Below, piece after piece: positions 10,643-23,100 of a stretch of DNA of 64,000 nt. This stretch comes from Mesostigma viride (taxonomy: Eukaryota; Streptophyta; Mesostigmatophyceae; Mesostigmatales; Mesostigmataceae), in the NCBI GenBank assembly GCA_009746045.1, contig RPFO01000165.1:5376585-5440584 (forward strand), read 5' to 3'. Position 1 is the stretch's first letter. Each line of letters begins with the position of its first letter. Under the pieces are notes generated by a model that saw only the letters and a program-made list of their open reading frames with translations, had not been told where the DNA came from and made no database searches. The translations under genes and the position numbers were made by a program.

Positions 10643-11023
10643 AACCTTCTGGCATCTGCGTTTTCTCTGTTGTTGTTGTTGTTGTGTGCAGCATGCTACG
10701 TGCGCGCGCCTGGATGTGCTGAATCCCAGCCGTCGATTGACTCAGTCAGGTCCCGCGCCCCCGCGGTCTATTTTTGCTGTGGGCACAAATGAAGCGGGAA
10801 GACACCATGATGTGAGAAGGAAAGAAATTGCTCAGCGGAAGGCGAGGGCAGCGCTTCGACTTCTGCCCTTGGCATCGCTTCACACCTGTTAGCTTCATGA
10901 TAGATTAGCGACAAACTTACCATTTGCGCAGGGGTGGATTGGTGCTGCCTTTATCATTAATTGCTTCTTTTTCTGTTGGTGTCACTTGAAGGCGCGCGTC
11001 TGTGTATTAGGGCAGGCGGCCCC

Positions 11024-11105
11024 ATGGCCGGGCTGCGCCAAAGGCCTGCGAGGGGCCTGTGCCTTGCCCTCGTAGTTTTAGTGGCAGTGACCCAGCTTGC
11101 ATCAG
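11024..11105 (+). other. Signal-peptide exon of the giant protein
   Basis: Encodes MAGLRQRPARG followed by a hydrophobic core LCLALVVLVAV and an Ala-Ser cleavage region, then donor GTAAGT at 11106. Splicing to 11492 (acceptor TTGGTGCAG) restores the Ala codon and leads into the conserved THFRYGTISWE start of the mature protein. Confidence 0.85.
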
Positions 11106-14100
11106 GTAAGTCGTGGAGATTCGCAAAACTCTTCGATCATGCCGTCTCATGTAGTCATTGTCTCATGCAGCCAGCGACGGAGATCTGATTAGCGTTCTTG
11201 GTCGTGCAACAGACGTTAGCCTTGATGGCAGGACGGATATCCCTTATGCTTCTTTATATTGCGATTTTGTATTAGCGCTGTAGCTTCGGGTAGCAAGCTA
11301 GATAAGCGTTTCTACCGGGTCTGCAGTTTGTTGTCACGTTGTTACAAGGACCCGAGCCGTAGTTAGTTAGTTTTCCCCATTTGCAAGTGGTTTTTGTGCA
11401 TGATTGTGGATGTTTGGCTTGGCCTTTGCCTTACTCCTTCCTTGTTTTCAATTCTGCACTGTGCGGTTGTCCCTTCCTCTACTTGGTGCAGCTACGCATT
11501 TCCGTTATGGAACCATCTCTTGGGAGCCCGAGCCCGCGGATTCTCCAGACTACTTAGGGACAAACACTGTTCGATTTACCTTCCAGGCAGCCTTCAGGCG
11601 TGACTATGACTGGGGCCGCTATTTCGATGAAATGTGGTCGCCGAATGGCGGCCTTACGTGGTTCACGGCGGACGATGCATCTGCCACCACGACTACACCC
11701 CACCAGATTGCCCCCGTGAACAGCAACGGCAGGCCGTGGCAGAACTTCAACGATGAGAACGTTGACTATGCTTCTGCCTCAAACCCATACCTGTTACGGT
11801 TCCCTGTGGGTATGTTTTCCGTGAACTCGGTCCCTATGGTGCCGAACCCTGGCCAAAAGTGCTGCGTGTGCACGTCCCCTCTGGATACGGGTGACAGCCC
11901 AACCTGCCCTGGTGGGAGCCCCGCCGGTACATTGGTGCCTCACCTGGTGGGTACGGGCCTTTACGAGCCCGCGGGGAAGGCCTGCGAGACTGCCGCTAAC
12001 AACGTGCCCGATTACTGCTCGCCCTGGGCGGAGGTTTTTGGCTTCTTTTTCGGTGATGGCACTGCGTATGAGGTCACCATGACTTTCGATGACATCAACT
12101 TTGAGCCGACTGCCAACGGAAACTTCATCCGTGTCTCCACGTCGGATATTCTCCATCGGTATCCCCGTTCCAAGGACACAGCCACGGAGCCGTGGGTTGC
12201 TTTCTTCACTGGTGGCAACCGTCTCGAGCAGCTAAACAACAACGCCAACGGCCGCTACCGCCTGCAGGCGCAGGTCAACGTCGTGGGCTCCAACCGCTCG
12301 CCTCGCGCCACGCAAATCCCTGTGCTGCCCGTCCCATACGTCGGGCGGCCCGAGATGGCAAAGTTCCAGATTGCGGCGTACCACCCGGATGTGGATCCCC
12401 TGTCCCCCCCAGGTGTCGTCGCTAACGTGCCCATCTTCTTTGCGATCGGTGACAAGACTGAGTTTGGCTACCTGCTGGGCAATGTGCCACCAGGCCGCGT
12501 CGGCCCATTCCTGTGGTACAAGGAAACGTACGAGGCGTTCCGCACCGCCAACCCCGCGCTCAGCATGCCGGCGTGGGACGCCAGCGTGAACGAGGCCTTC
12601 CAGCCGCCCTACATGGTCATCGACGCGCTGACGGGCATTGTTACGTGGGAGACAGGTGCGCCCTGTCTCATGCACCTTGGCAGTCTTCCCACACATCCTT
12701 TCAGTCTCAGATGCTTGCGTGCTTCGATCATGTCTCAGTAGCTTGGCCCCCGCTGCTGTCCATTCATCTCGCTCCGTTTTGTGTGTGTCATCCACCTGCC
12801 CCGCCATGCAGGCATCAACCCTTTCCAGCTGGACCCGTTCCCAACCTATGCGGACGGCAGCGCCGCGGACCTCACCCGGGAGCCGCTCCCCTCTGGCTTC
12901 TACAACCTGGTGGTCATGGTCAGCGGTGACGCGCGCGACCCCTCGCTTCCTGCGCCCAACGGCAACGTGTCCATCCCGCTCGACTTCCTCATCTACCTGT
13001 ACCCGATCATGCGATACTGCGACCAGGGCTGCCTGAACACGCGCGGCGGCATCACCACCTTCCGCTCCACCGACGGCTTCTACGGCCACCCGATCGCGCC
13101 GCAGGCCGACTGGGTGTACGACGGGCCCGGCACGGGCATCTGCACGCTGTGTGGAGGTGAGGGAGGCCGCCTGGTTCGTGCCTCAGTTGTTAGTAACCTA
13201 CGATGAAGGTTGGTAGAGTGCTGCAGGTATCTCTCCTTGTGTGTCTTGCACTTGGTTCTCATGCTGATGCAGCTTGCGCTTCTTCGTTGCTTTGGCATTT
13301 ATGCGCTGCTCATTCTATGGTACCTTGGTGTTGCGTGCCCGCAGGTGGTGAGACCCTGGTCTCCATATTCAACTACACTGTTTGCCAGCCGACGGCCGCC
13401 CTGACGGGCCCCAGCTGCGCCGTGGGTGACACTTGCCCCGGCTACAAAGTGGATGCCCTGGGTGCCGCGATCGACAAGGACCCTCTCTGCCAGGCGCTCG
13501 CTGTCCCCAACACCAACCCCGCTGTCTCAATCCTTCCCGCAGTTGGCTCCTGCAAGGTAAACCAGGTTCCCTACTGGGTGGATGAGGTGGACGATAACGG
13601 CGACACGCCCGCGATCGATCCCTCGGAGCCGGCCATTCCAGCGCCGCGTGCGCGGGTGGTGCAGCGCAAGGGTGGGCTGGTCACCTTCCACCTGGTGGCT
13701 CACGATGACGACTCGTGCGTGGAGCTGTCCATCCTGGAGCTGGGCTTGTTTGAGGGGATGGTCCTGGAGGACCACACGCGCGACGGCAACGAGGGCAAGC
13801 AGGTGCGCCGCCGCTTTGTGTGGCCGGGGCCGGTGTCGGGCCTTGAGGAGGACGAGTTTCGCACGCTCGACACGGTCGTGTGCTTCCTGCCGTTCGACAA
13901 CTACGTTGTCGGCCAGTTCCGCTGCGTGCACATCATCCTGGCGGAGGAGAACCCCGTGTACTGGATGGACCGTCGCCCTTGGCCGGCCGCGCTGCTGGCG
14001 GACTTCACGGGCACGACCCCCTTCAACAACACGGTGTTTCACGTGCCCGCGGGCACCACGCTGCAGATCCCACTCTCGGCTCGCCAGGGGACCAACCGCG

Positions 14101-17100
14101 GGCCGATCGAGATCGAGGTCAGCCAGGGCTCGCTTGACTGGATGCCCGGCTCATCGCTCGAGTACTCGCTCAAGGCGGACCCCTCGTTTGCGTCGTTCAC
14201 GTGGCCCACGCAGCCGGGAATGGAGTGCGAGTACCGCATCTGCTTCACCGCGCGCAACAACTACGACGAGGAGGATGGGCCGGAGTACGCGGTCACACTG
14301 CTCGGCGAGTTTGACGAGCGCTGCTACACCATCGTCGTGACGGATGTCGGCGCCGTGTTTGAGGACGGCGGGTACCTGTTGCATGAGACCGGGTGGAACA
14401 CCACAGACGGTGACGATGGCGACGTGCTGCGCGGGCTGACCGCCGACTGCGGCATGACGATTAGCACCTGGTTCAAGCCGGGCAGCCTCACCCCCAGCAG
14501 CTCGCCGTTCCTGACCATCGGGTATGTGGAGTTTTCGGTATTAGGCATGATTGTTGTGTCCCAGCTTTTTCTGATCGTAGTGCACAGGTGATTGGTTTTG
14601 AGAATGTTCGCCAGCATCGGTTGCTTCCACGTGTTGCCATCTGCTACCTTTTTTCTTTTCTGTATGAGTAACCCGGCCTGCTCTCCTTCTCTGGTCTGAC
14701 ACGCCCCCCTTTTCCCACACACAGTCACTACCGCGAGAACGGCTGGCACTACAACAGCCACTTCCGGGTGAACCACCAGCTGCTCTGGCGCAAGGTGACT
14801 CCCTCCGTGTTTGACGATGGCGAGACGGAGCAGCCCGGCTTCCCGGCATTCCAGGTCGTCTACTTTGATGGCCAGACCGAGGTGGTGAGTGCACCTCTGC
14901 GCTACGACGAGGAGTGGCACTTTGTGGCGGTGAGCATCGACAAGACAGGCGGCACGCACATGTACGTGGACGGCGTGCGCAAGGTCCACATCAGCGTGAT
15001 GGACCGCGAGTACTACCGGGACAACGAGGCGCACACGCTCACGCACGCGCTCATTGGCGACGTGCTGCGCGACCGCCACCACGCGACGGGCAAGATGTAC
15101 CTGGGCTCCACGCCCGACGTGGCGTATGAGGGAATGCTGGGCGATGTGCGCATCTTTGGCCGCGAGCTGTCGGCAGACGAGATCGGCGGCTCCATGTTCC
15201 GCTACCTGGCAGGCAACGAGGTGGGCCTGCTCGCCTACTTCACGTTCCATGAGGGCATGCTGCTGGACAACCGCGCGTTCGGGCAGTACCCGTCCAATCT
15301 GGACGGCTCGGGCCTGCTGGCGCCCACGCCCGCGCAGTTCACCATCACGGATGCTGCGTGGAACGTGCTGGACGTCTCAGGCAACGGCAACGTGCTCAAC
15401 TGGGGCGAGGTCGGGACCGTCTACTACGAGTTTGTCGCCACGCCCATGACCCCGGTACGCACCTCGCATGCTTTTGCTGCCTCTTGTCCTTGTAAGATTT
15501 ACGAGGTGTGGTGGATTGCTTTCTGTAGCTGTTCATCTTTCTTTTCCCACGGGTCACACGAATACATGGCTTTCGGTCGGCTGACTTGAAATGTCAATGC
15601 CCTGTCTATTATATTCCACCTTGTCGGCATTTTGTTTTTTTCTACCTGTCTTGCCACCTGCAGGCATGCCCTCTGTCTGTGCACGTGGACGGCCGCACCC
15701 TTGGAGGCAACGCGTTTGCCCACGTCCAGGGTGGCCAGACGGTGGTCATCAAGGGAGCCAACTTTGCGCGCTCGCAGTGGCTCATGGTCAATCTGGGCGC
15801 CGGCTACTCAGCGTGGAACCAGGACGGCGAGGGGCTGACCAACAACGGCGGCTCGTACGTGGCGGGTGACATCCGCGGCAACTATGGCAGTGCATTTGAC
15901 CTTCCACCGCAGGGCAGCCCGCCGCCGCCCAACGCGCGCTTCTCGGCGCTGGACGCGCACGCCAACGGGTACCTGGTGCCCCGCGCGAGCGACATCTTTG
16001 GGCACTTCGTGGCGGCCGAGTGGATCAGCGACCGTGAGTGCAGCATCACCATGCCCGCGCACAACCCGGCCGCGCTCGCCGTGGACGTGTCCAACAACGC
16101 CATGGACTACTCAGACAACCGCGTCGCGGTACGTACGCACAGACCTTGGTGACCCTTGCTCTCCTCGTGCTTGTTGATTACCAAAGGTAGTTGCAGGTGA
16201 CGTAAGATTGCGTGCCCGACACGTGGTTTGTCTCTCAAAGTTTGGCAGGCACGACAGCAACTTCTTAAGATCTGCATGCTTCGTTTTGCTATAGTAGGCT
16301 AAGTTCAAGTTGATTTGTTTGCCGCGTCGACGTAACCATGATGCTGTGCTCACCCTGATCTTCGGCTTGCTCTCTCCGAACGCTGCTTTCCCCCTTACGG
16401 TCGCCCAGGTGTACACGCTGGAGAGGGCGCTGGTCCTGGACGGTGTGGACGACTTTGTGATCCACGAGAACTTGTGCGACACGCTGCAGTCCAACCTGAC
16501 CGGCTACACGGTGGGCGTGTGGGTCTACCCGGCCGAGCTGCTGGACGGTGACGGCATAGTCTGGATCTTTGGCCACCGCTTTGAGCAGGCACCCCCGCAG
16601 CCACCCCCTCCTCCCAACAACCCGCCCTCACCACCGACACCACCCCCACCCTCGCCTCCGCCTCCCAGCCCCAAGCCACCCCCACCCCCACCCCCAAGCC
16701 CGCCCCCTCCCCGCCCCCCTCCTCCCCGCCCTCCCCCCCCTCCCCCCCCCAGGGGCGGCCGCCGCTTGCTGCAGGACCCCAACTTTGAGCAGCACCTGTT
16801 CACTGACTCGATCGCCGTGTTCTACACCACCGACGGCTTCTTCGGTTACACCGACCGCGACAATGACGGCAACCGCACCTCGGCCATCGGCACGACCTAC
16901 TGCGCTCCGGACGAGTGGCACTATGTGCTGCTGACCGTCACGCCCGAGGGCCAGGCCAGCCTGTTTGTCGACGGCGCCCTTGATGCGCAAGTGGATGTCC
17001 ACATGATGCCCGAGATGGTCGTGGACTGCGAGTTCCACGTGGGCTGCACCCACCAGTTCGCTGCCCCGCCCCCTCCGTCGCCACCACCCCCATCACCCCC

Positions 17101-20100
17101 CCCACCATCCCCTCCCCCGCCCTCGCCACCTCCCCCATCACCACCCCCGCCACCCGCCCCGAGCCCACCACCACCCCCGCCACCACCATCCCCGCCACCA
17201 CCATCCCCACAGCCACCCCCTCCCAGCCCTCCCCCCCCCTCTCCTAGGCCGCCACCACCCTCCCCCCCGCCCCCTGCCGGTGGGCGCCGCCTGCTCCAGT
17301 CGGACGGAGGCGGCCACTGCTACGGTGGCCTGGTGGAGGAGCTGACAGTGTGGAAGCGCGCAGTGACGGCGTGTGAGATGTGGGAGCTGATGTGGGCTCC
17401 CAACACGACGCGCAGCCTTCGCGACCCGGTGTGCAACACGGTGGAGACGGACATTGAGCCGTACAAGGTGCTGCACGTCAACTACAACAACTTTGACCCT
17501 TCGCAGTGGGTGGTCGAGGACAGCTCGCCCACGCTCAGCAATGGCTACGTGGTGGATGGCAGCAGCAACACGGTCAACCTGGAGCCGGACTACCTGTGGA
17601 CCACTGTGCCCTTCCTACCGCCCTCGCTCTCCGAGTCGGTCACGCCAGAGCTCGTGTGCGCCGACACGTCGGAGGTCATTTGGAATGCACCAGGGACCGC
17701 CGACAATGGCCGCTGGGTTGGCCCGATCCCGCGTCACGTCCCTGGTGGCCGCTGTGAGTCGTACTACGAGAACCTGGTGGACGCGGTTATCACCGTGGAC
17801 GGGTACCAGACGACCACCGCGCTCGGGTTTGGGTTCGCCAAGTCGCGCTGGCTCAAGTGCGTCGTTGACGGTGAGCTGGTCCCTGCAACACTTGTGGGAT
17901 TTGACGAGGTCGCGTGCGGCATCCCCGCGCTGGACAGCCCCGGCGAGTACGCTTTCGGCGTGAGCAACAACGCAGCGCCGTACGACCTGGACAGCTCCCC
18001 CTGCGCCTTCCAGAACACGACCGGCAAGTGGGTCCCTGACGTCGAGAAGGCACCCGGCCCGCTCTCCGTGCTCGAGATGGCTCTCTACTTCGACGGCGAC
18101 GACGACTTTGTCGAGTCGCCCGGGGTGAACAACAAGGCGGTCGATCTGGGCCAGTTCCCGGGCCTGACTCTGTCGGCCTGGTTCTACCCGATGAACGATG
18201 ACTCGTGCAAGGAGCAGCCGATCGCGTGCTTCTCCTCCCCGTGCGAGGGCGACTCGCGCCGCCGCTCGCTGCTGCAGGGCAACACGCCCACGCACGTGCA
18301 GGTGTGCCTGATGTACCGCGACCAGAAGGTGTGGGTCTACTCGGACAACGACCCGGCTGTAATGTACAACGAGTCCATGGCGCTGCCCGCGCCCGTGCAC
18401 GAGTGGCACTATGCCGAGCTGGTGCTGGAGGGTGACGACTTCTTCCCGCAGGCCGAGGCCGACCCGAACCGCGCCTACCGTGCGCGCCTGTTTGTGGACG
18501 GCATGAGCCTCAACATCACCGAGGGCCTGTCCATCGACGTGCCCGGCAAGCCCGTCTCTTCCGGCAACTTCTTCGTCGGAGGCATCTACTGCGGTGTGTC
18601 GCCCCCGCCGCCACCCTCTCCACCCCCACCCAGCCCACCGCCACCCAGTCCCCCACCACCTAGCCCCCGCCCGCCCCCACCCAGCCCACCGCCACCCAGC
18701 CCACCACCTCCTAGCCCACGCCCACCACCACCCAGCCCGCCGCCGCCATCGCCCCGCCCGCCACCACCACCACCCGAGTTTGGTGGCCGCCGCCTGCTGC
18801 AGGTGCCGGGCACGGAGAGTGACTTCTCGGGCTGCCCGCTGGTGGAGGACCGCTTCTTCCAGGGCTACATCGACGAGGTGAAGGTGCTGGGCTCAGCACG
18901 CTACGGCGCGACGCCCACGTCCTACTTCTCGCGTGTGGACCCGGACAAGTTTGACAAGCTGGAGAACAAACTGGGCTACTTCCGCTTCAACCCGGTGACG
19001 GGCCCCTCCAAGGTTGCGGGCGCGGTCGTCCCGCTGGACGACGACCACGTGGTGGTGGACAGCTTCCCAGACGGCAACCACGGCCGGCGGCGCGAGGCAC
19101 GCGCGCTGATGGAGCGTGCGTCCGGGCAGCCCGCGTATGAGTTTGTCGCGGTGCCCTTTGAGCCATCCACGCTGTACAGCATCGCGCCCGTGGACGACGC
19201 CGGAAACTCCCTGGGCCTGGACGGTGGCGCTGTGGTGGCCACCGGGTTCTTCTTCGCCAACAGCCGCTGGCTCATGGGCAAGGCGACCGGCCTCACCCTG
19301 GCCGCCAGCAAGGGCGGAGAGACGGCCTACACGGTGTCCCTGGGCGATGCCCGCTACGCGCGCGCGTACCCAGCGGACCTGGCGGACCCGCTGTCGGAGC
19401 CCGAGTACATGATGACGCGTCGCACTGGCCTCAGCATGACCACCGCGCTGTTTGATGCGCCGGGCGTGCAGGTGCCCGGCCCCACGCAGGTGGAGGTGGT
19501 GAACCCGCGCGCGATGCCTTCGGCGCGGGAGGTGCTCTACCGTGAGCGTGCCATGGAGATGGAGGGCGATGGCCTTGTGACCAAGGTGATCATCGGGGGC
19601 AGTGCGGCCGAGGACCAGGACCTGATCCTTGCCTGCCCACCCGGCCTGCGCATGGACCACGTGATGTTCGCCAGTTGGGGCCAGCCGGAGGGCCGCTGCC
19701 CCGAGGTGCCGCCCACGCGCGTCTCGTGCGATGGCACGGTGACCACCACCCCGTGCAACCTGACGCAGTTTGTGGTCAACGAGGACTGCCACTCAGACAA
19801 GGGCAAGCCGCCCTTCTGGACGATTGATGTGGTCGAGAAGCACTGCCTGGGTCGCCCCTCGTGCAAGATCGAGGCCAAGAATGAGGTAGGCTGCCCTTTG
19901 CTATTGATTGAATGGTAGAGAGGGGTTTTCTGGGTGCTCGTCTTGACTTATATAGTTAGGTTTTGGAAAGGCATTGCTCCTTCTGTCTGTCTCTTGCATC
20001 ATCTCAGCTGCTTCCTTCCAACCCCTGCTCCTACTGATGCTTCTGTTCTGCGCGGTCTCTGCGGCCTCTCCCACAGATCTTCGGTGACCCCTGCATCCAC

Positions 20101-23100
20101 GAGGACAAGTGGCTGAGCGTGGCCATGCGCTGCAGCGACCGCTGGCAGGGCAAGGACTACGTGGTGGCCAACCACGTAAACGGGCTGCTCACCTCGGGCG
20201 GCTACTCGTTCGGCGTGTGGGTGTACCCCCACCAGAAGATTGGTGTGCAGGCCGTGCTCTCCTTTGGGTCCAGCGACGCGCTGCGCAATCGCGCTGTGCT
20301 CCAGTGGCGCGGCGATGGCCCCACCGGCGTCTTCTACTACTATGACGACTGCATCAACGACGTGGTCATGAAATACGCGTCCGGGCGTGACCTGGTCGTG
20401 GCCGCCGGCCAGTGGTACTACGTGGTGGTGACTGTGTCGCCTGACAACGAGGGCGTGCTCTACCTGAACGGCTTTGAGGCCGCGCGCTTCTCCACCACGT
20501 CCCGCCCCGACGCCACCTCGGGCGACGGCACCTTCATCATCGGCATGGACCTGGACGACCTGAACATCCCCAACGAGTTCTTTGCGGGCATGATCGACGA
20601 GGTGGCCATCTACAGCCGCTCGCTCTCCGCCGACGAGGTGCTCTCCACAATGTGCTTCACGCACTACAAGGGGGCCGACGCGGCCCTGGGCGCCGGCTCG
20701 GAGTCACTCTACCCGGGCCTTGTCGCCTACTTCCGCATGAACCGCGAGGAGGGCACCGCGACGCCCGACGCGCAGGGCCTGGCCGACGGCACCATGTCGC
20801 ACTCGGCCATCACGGTCTGGGACCCTGAGGGCATGACCTTCCCGACCTCGGACGACGTCCCCGCGTTCTCCACCGAGATCCACCCCGAGCTCGAGTTCAT
20901 GGGCTCGCCCTGGTTCCCAGCCGTCCCGCTGCACGCGGCGAGCGGCCCGCTCATGATCGGCGGCGTGGACGGCAACGAGATGTCCCCCACGACGGCGCCC
21001 ATATCGGGCGGCACCGTTGTGGCCGTGCAGGGTGTCAACTTTGCGCCATCGGGCCTGCATGTCACTGCCAACGGTGAGCTGCCATCTTGGCGCATTGCAG
21101 CACTTCCTTTAGTTTCCTCCCTATTCCATAAGCCTTTTGATTATGTGCTTCTGCTTTATTGCCAACGTCATCACTAGCCTCATGTATCATCCGACCCGCA
21201 GCATCCTTAACACTTGTGTGAATTGGTGCTGTGGTTTTGACCCATGCTGCGCACAGGCGAGGAGGTGCGTGCGATCCGCGTGTCGGACGTGGAGCTGCAC
21301 GTGAAGCTGCCCGAGCAGGCGGCGCCCGCGTACGTGGCCATCGACGTGACCAACAACGCCGCCTCCTCCGGCGGGTGCGGCCAGGGCGGCGTGACCACGG
21401 CGTCCATGTGGCAGGCGGTCACGATGGAGGACTACCTGAACGGCCTCTGCGCTGCCTACCCGCTCGACTCGGACGCCGCCTCTGCCACCGACGTGAGCGG
21501 CCACGGTCGCGACGGCGTGGTCTACAGCGCTGTCTCCGTGCCCGGCCGTGACGGCACGCCCAAGTCGGCCTACGCGTTCCCGGCGGGCGCGGGCGCGCAC
21601 ATCTCGCTGCCGCTGTGCCAGGGCGCGCGCTCGGTTGCCATGTGGCTGTGGTTCGAGGACTATGCGTTCCCGACCAAGGCGCCCTGCGAGCTGGGTTTCA
21701 TCATGGCCGGCGCGTGCATGAACGAGAGCGCCGACGCGACAGTCAACGGCGTGTGGAAGCACGTGACGGTCGTGCTGGGCGCCAACCAGCGGCCGACTGT
21801 GTACCTGAACGGCGCGCCCATGGCGTCCTCCACCAGCAAGTACGGCGTACCCGCGATGGGCCTGCTCACGACCGGCACGCTCGGCGGCGACTGGTTCTCG
21901 GGCATGGTGGATGATGTGCGCGTGTGGAACCGGCCGCTCAAGCCGGCGGAGGTGGAGGCGCTGTACAACATCCAGGACTTCACGCTCGTGTTCGGCGAGC
22001 CGAGCAGCACGGTGGCGGTGCCGCAGAACCCCGCGGTCCCGCAGGGTGCGCGCGGCCTGCTGGCCACCTGGTACAGCCTGGGCCAGGAGTACCAGACTAT
22101 CACCACCAACCTGACCGCCAACCTGGGCCTGGACGGCCCGTTCGATGGCGCCTCGGTCGACGGCTGGTCTGTCAACATCACGGGCTCCTTGTACGTGCCC
22201 TCGGCCGGCGAGTACCGCTTCAAGGTGCGCGCAGACGACGGCTACCGGCTGGTCATCAACGGGGTCACCATCGTCAACGAAATGAACCATGTGGGTGACC
22301 TCAAGGGGCAGCAGGGCGTGGCCAAGTTGGACGGCGGCTGGGTGCAGTTCAACTTTGCGTACACGGACGTGTCCGGGACCGCCTTCTTCGAGATCCTCAT
22401 GTTTGACGGCGCCACCTGGGACGTGATCCCCTCCAGGTGGCTGCGCGCGCACGTGGCCCCCTGGACCGTCTCGGCCTGGGTGCAGCCCTTCTCGGTCGAC
22501 AAGTTCCAGACCATCGTGGGCCAGCCGGTCGTCGCGCCGGCGCCCTCGGCCGACCGCGGCGACATCGAGGTCGGCCTCGCGCCCGGCGGCATGGTGGTCG
22601 CGGCTGTGAATGTGGGCTGCCCCGGCACGCCCACGCCGTACCCGACCGCCAACCGCAAGTGCGTCGAGCACCGCGAGATCGTGGGCCTGCACAGCTACAT
22701 CGCGCCCAGCAAGTGGCACTACATCACTGTGTCCTACACGGGCACCCGCTTTGAGATCTACGTCGACGGCATCCTGACGGACTACCTCAATTTCGCCACG
22801 CCACGCTTTGGCGTCCAGGGCGACGGGCCGGTGACAATCGGCAGCATGGGCTACGCGGCCGAGTTTGTGGAGGGCCCGCCGATGGACAAGCGCGTATTTG
22901 TGGGCAAGATCCACTCGGTGCGCATGTATGCCCGCGCGGGCTTCAGCGGGCCGGCCATCAAGCAGAGCATGCTGGTCGCGCCCAAGGAGCCGCAGGACGC
23001 GCTCGTGCTCTCGCTGCGCTTCAACGAGGGCGTCGGCCTCGGCTCCAAGAACCGCGCGGACCTGTCCATGATGCCCTTCGGCGACGCCGTGCTGTCCTCC

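Noticed and set aside
10686-10892. 68-codon frame before the giant gene as a separate gene or uORF
   Set aside because: It lies in the presumed promoter/5' UTR after a (TTG)n run, without motif or evident conservation.
12232-13089. Long minus-strand frames across the giant gene (also 21187-23337 and 26813-28138)
   Set aside because: GC-rich coding DNA keeps antisense frames open. They cross introns of the plus-strand gene and show His/Arg/Val-rich shadow composition without domains.
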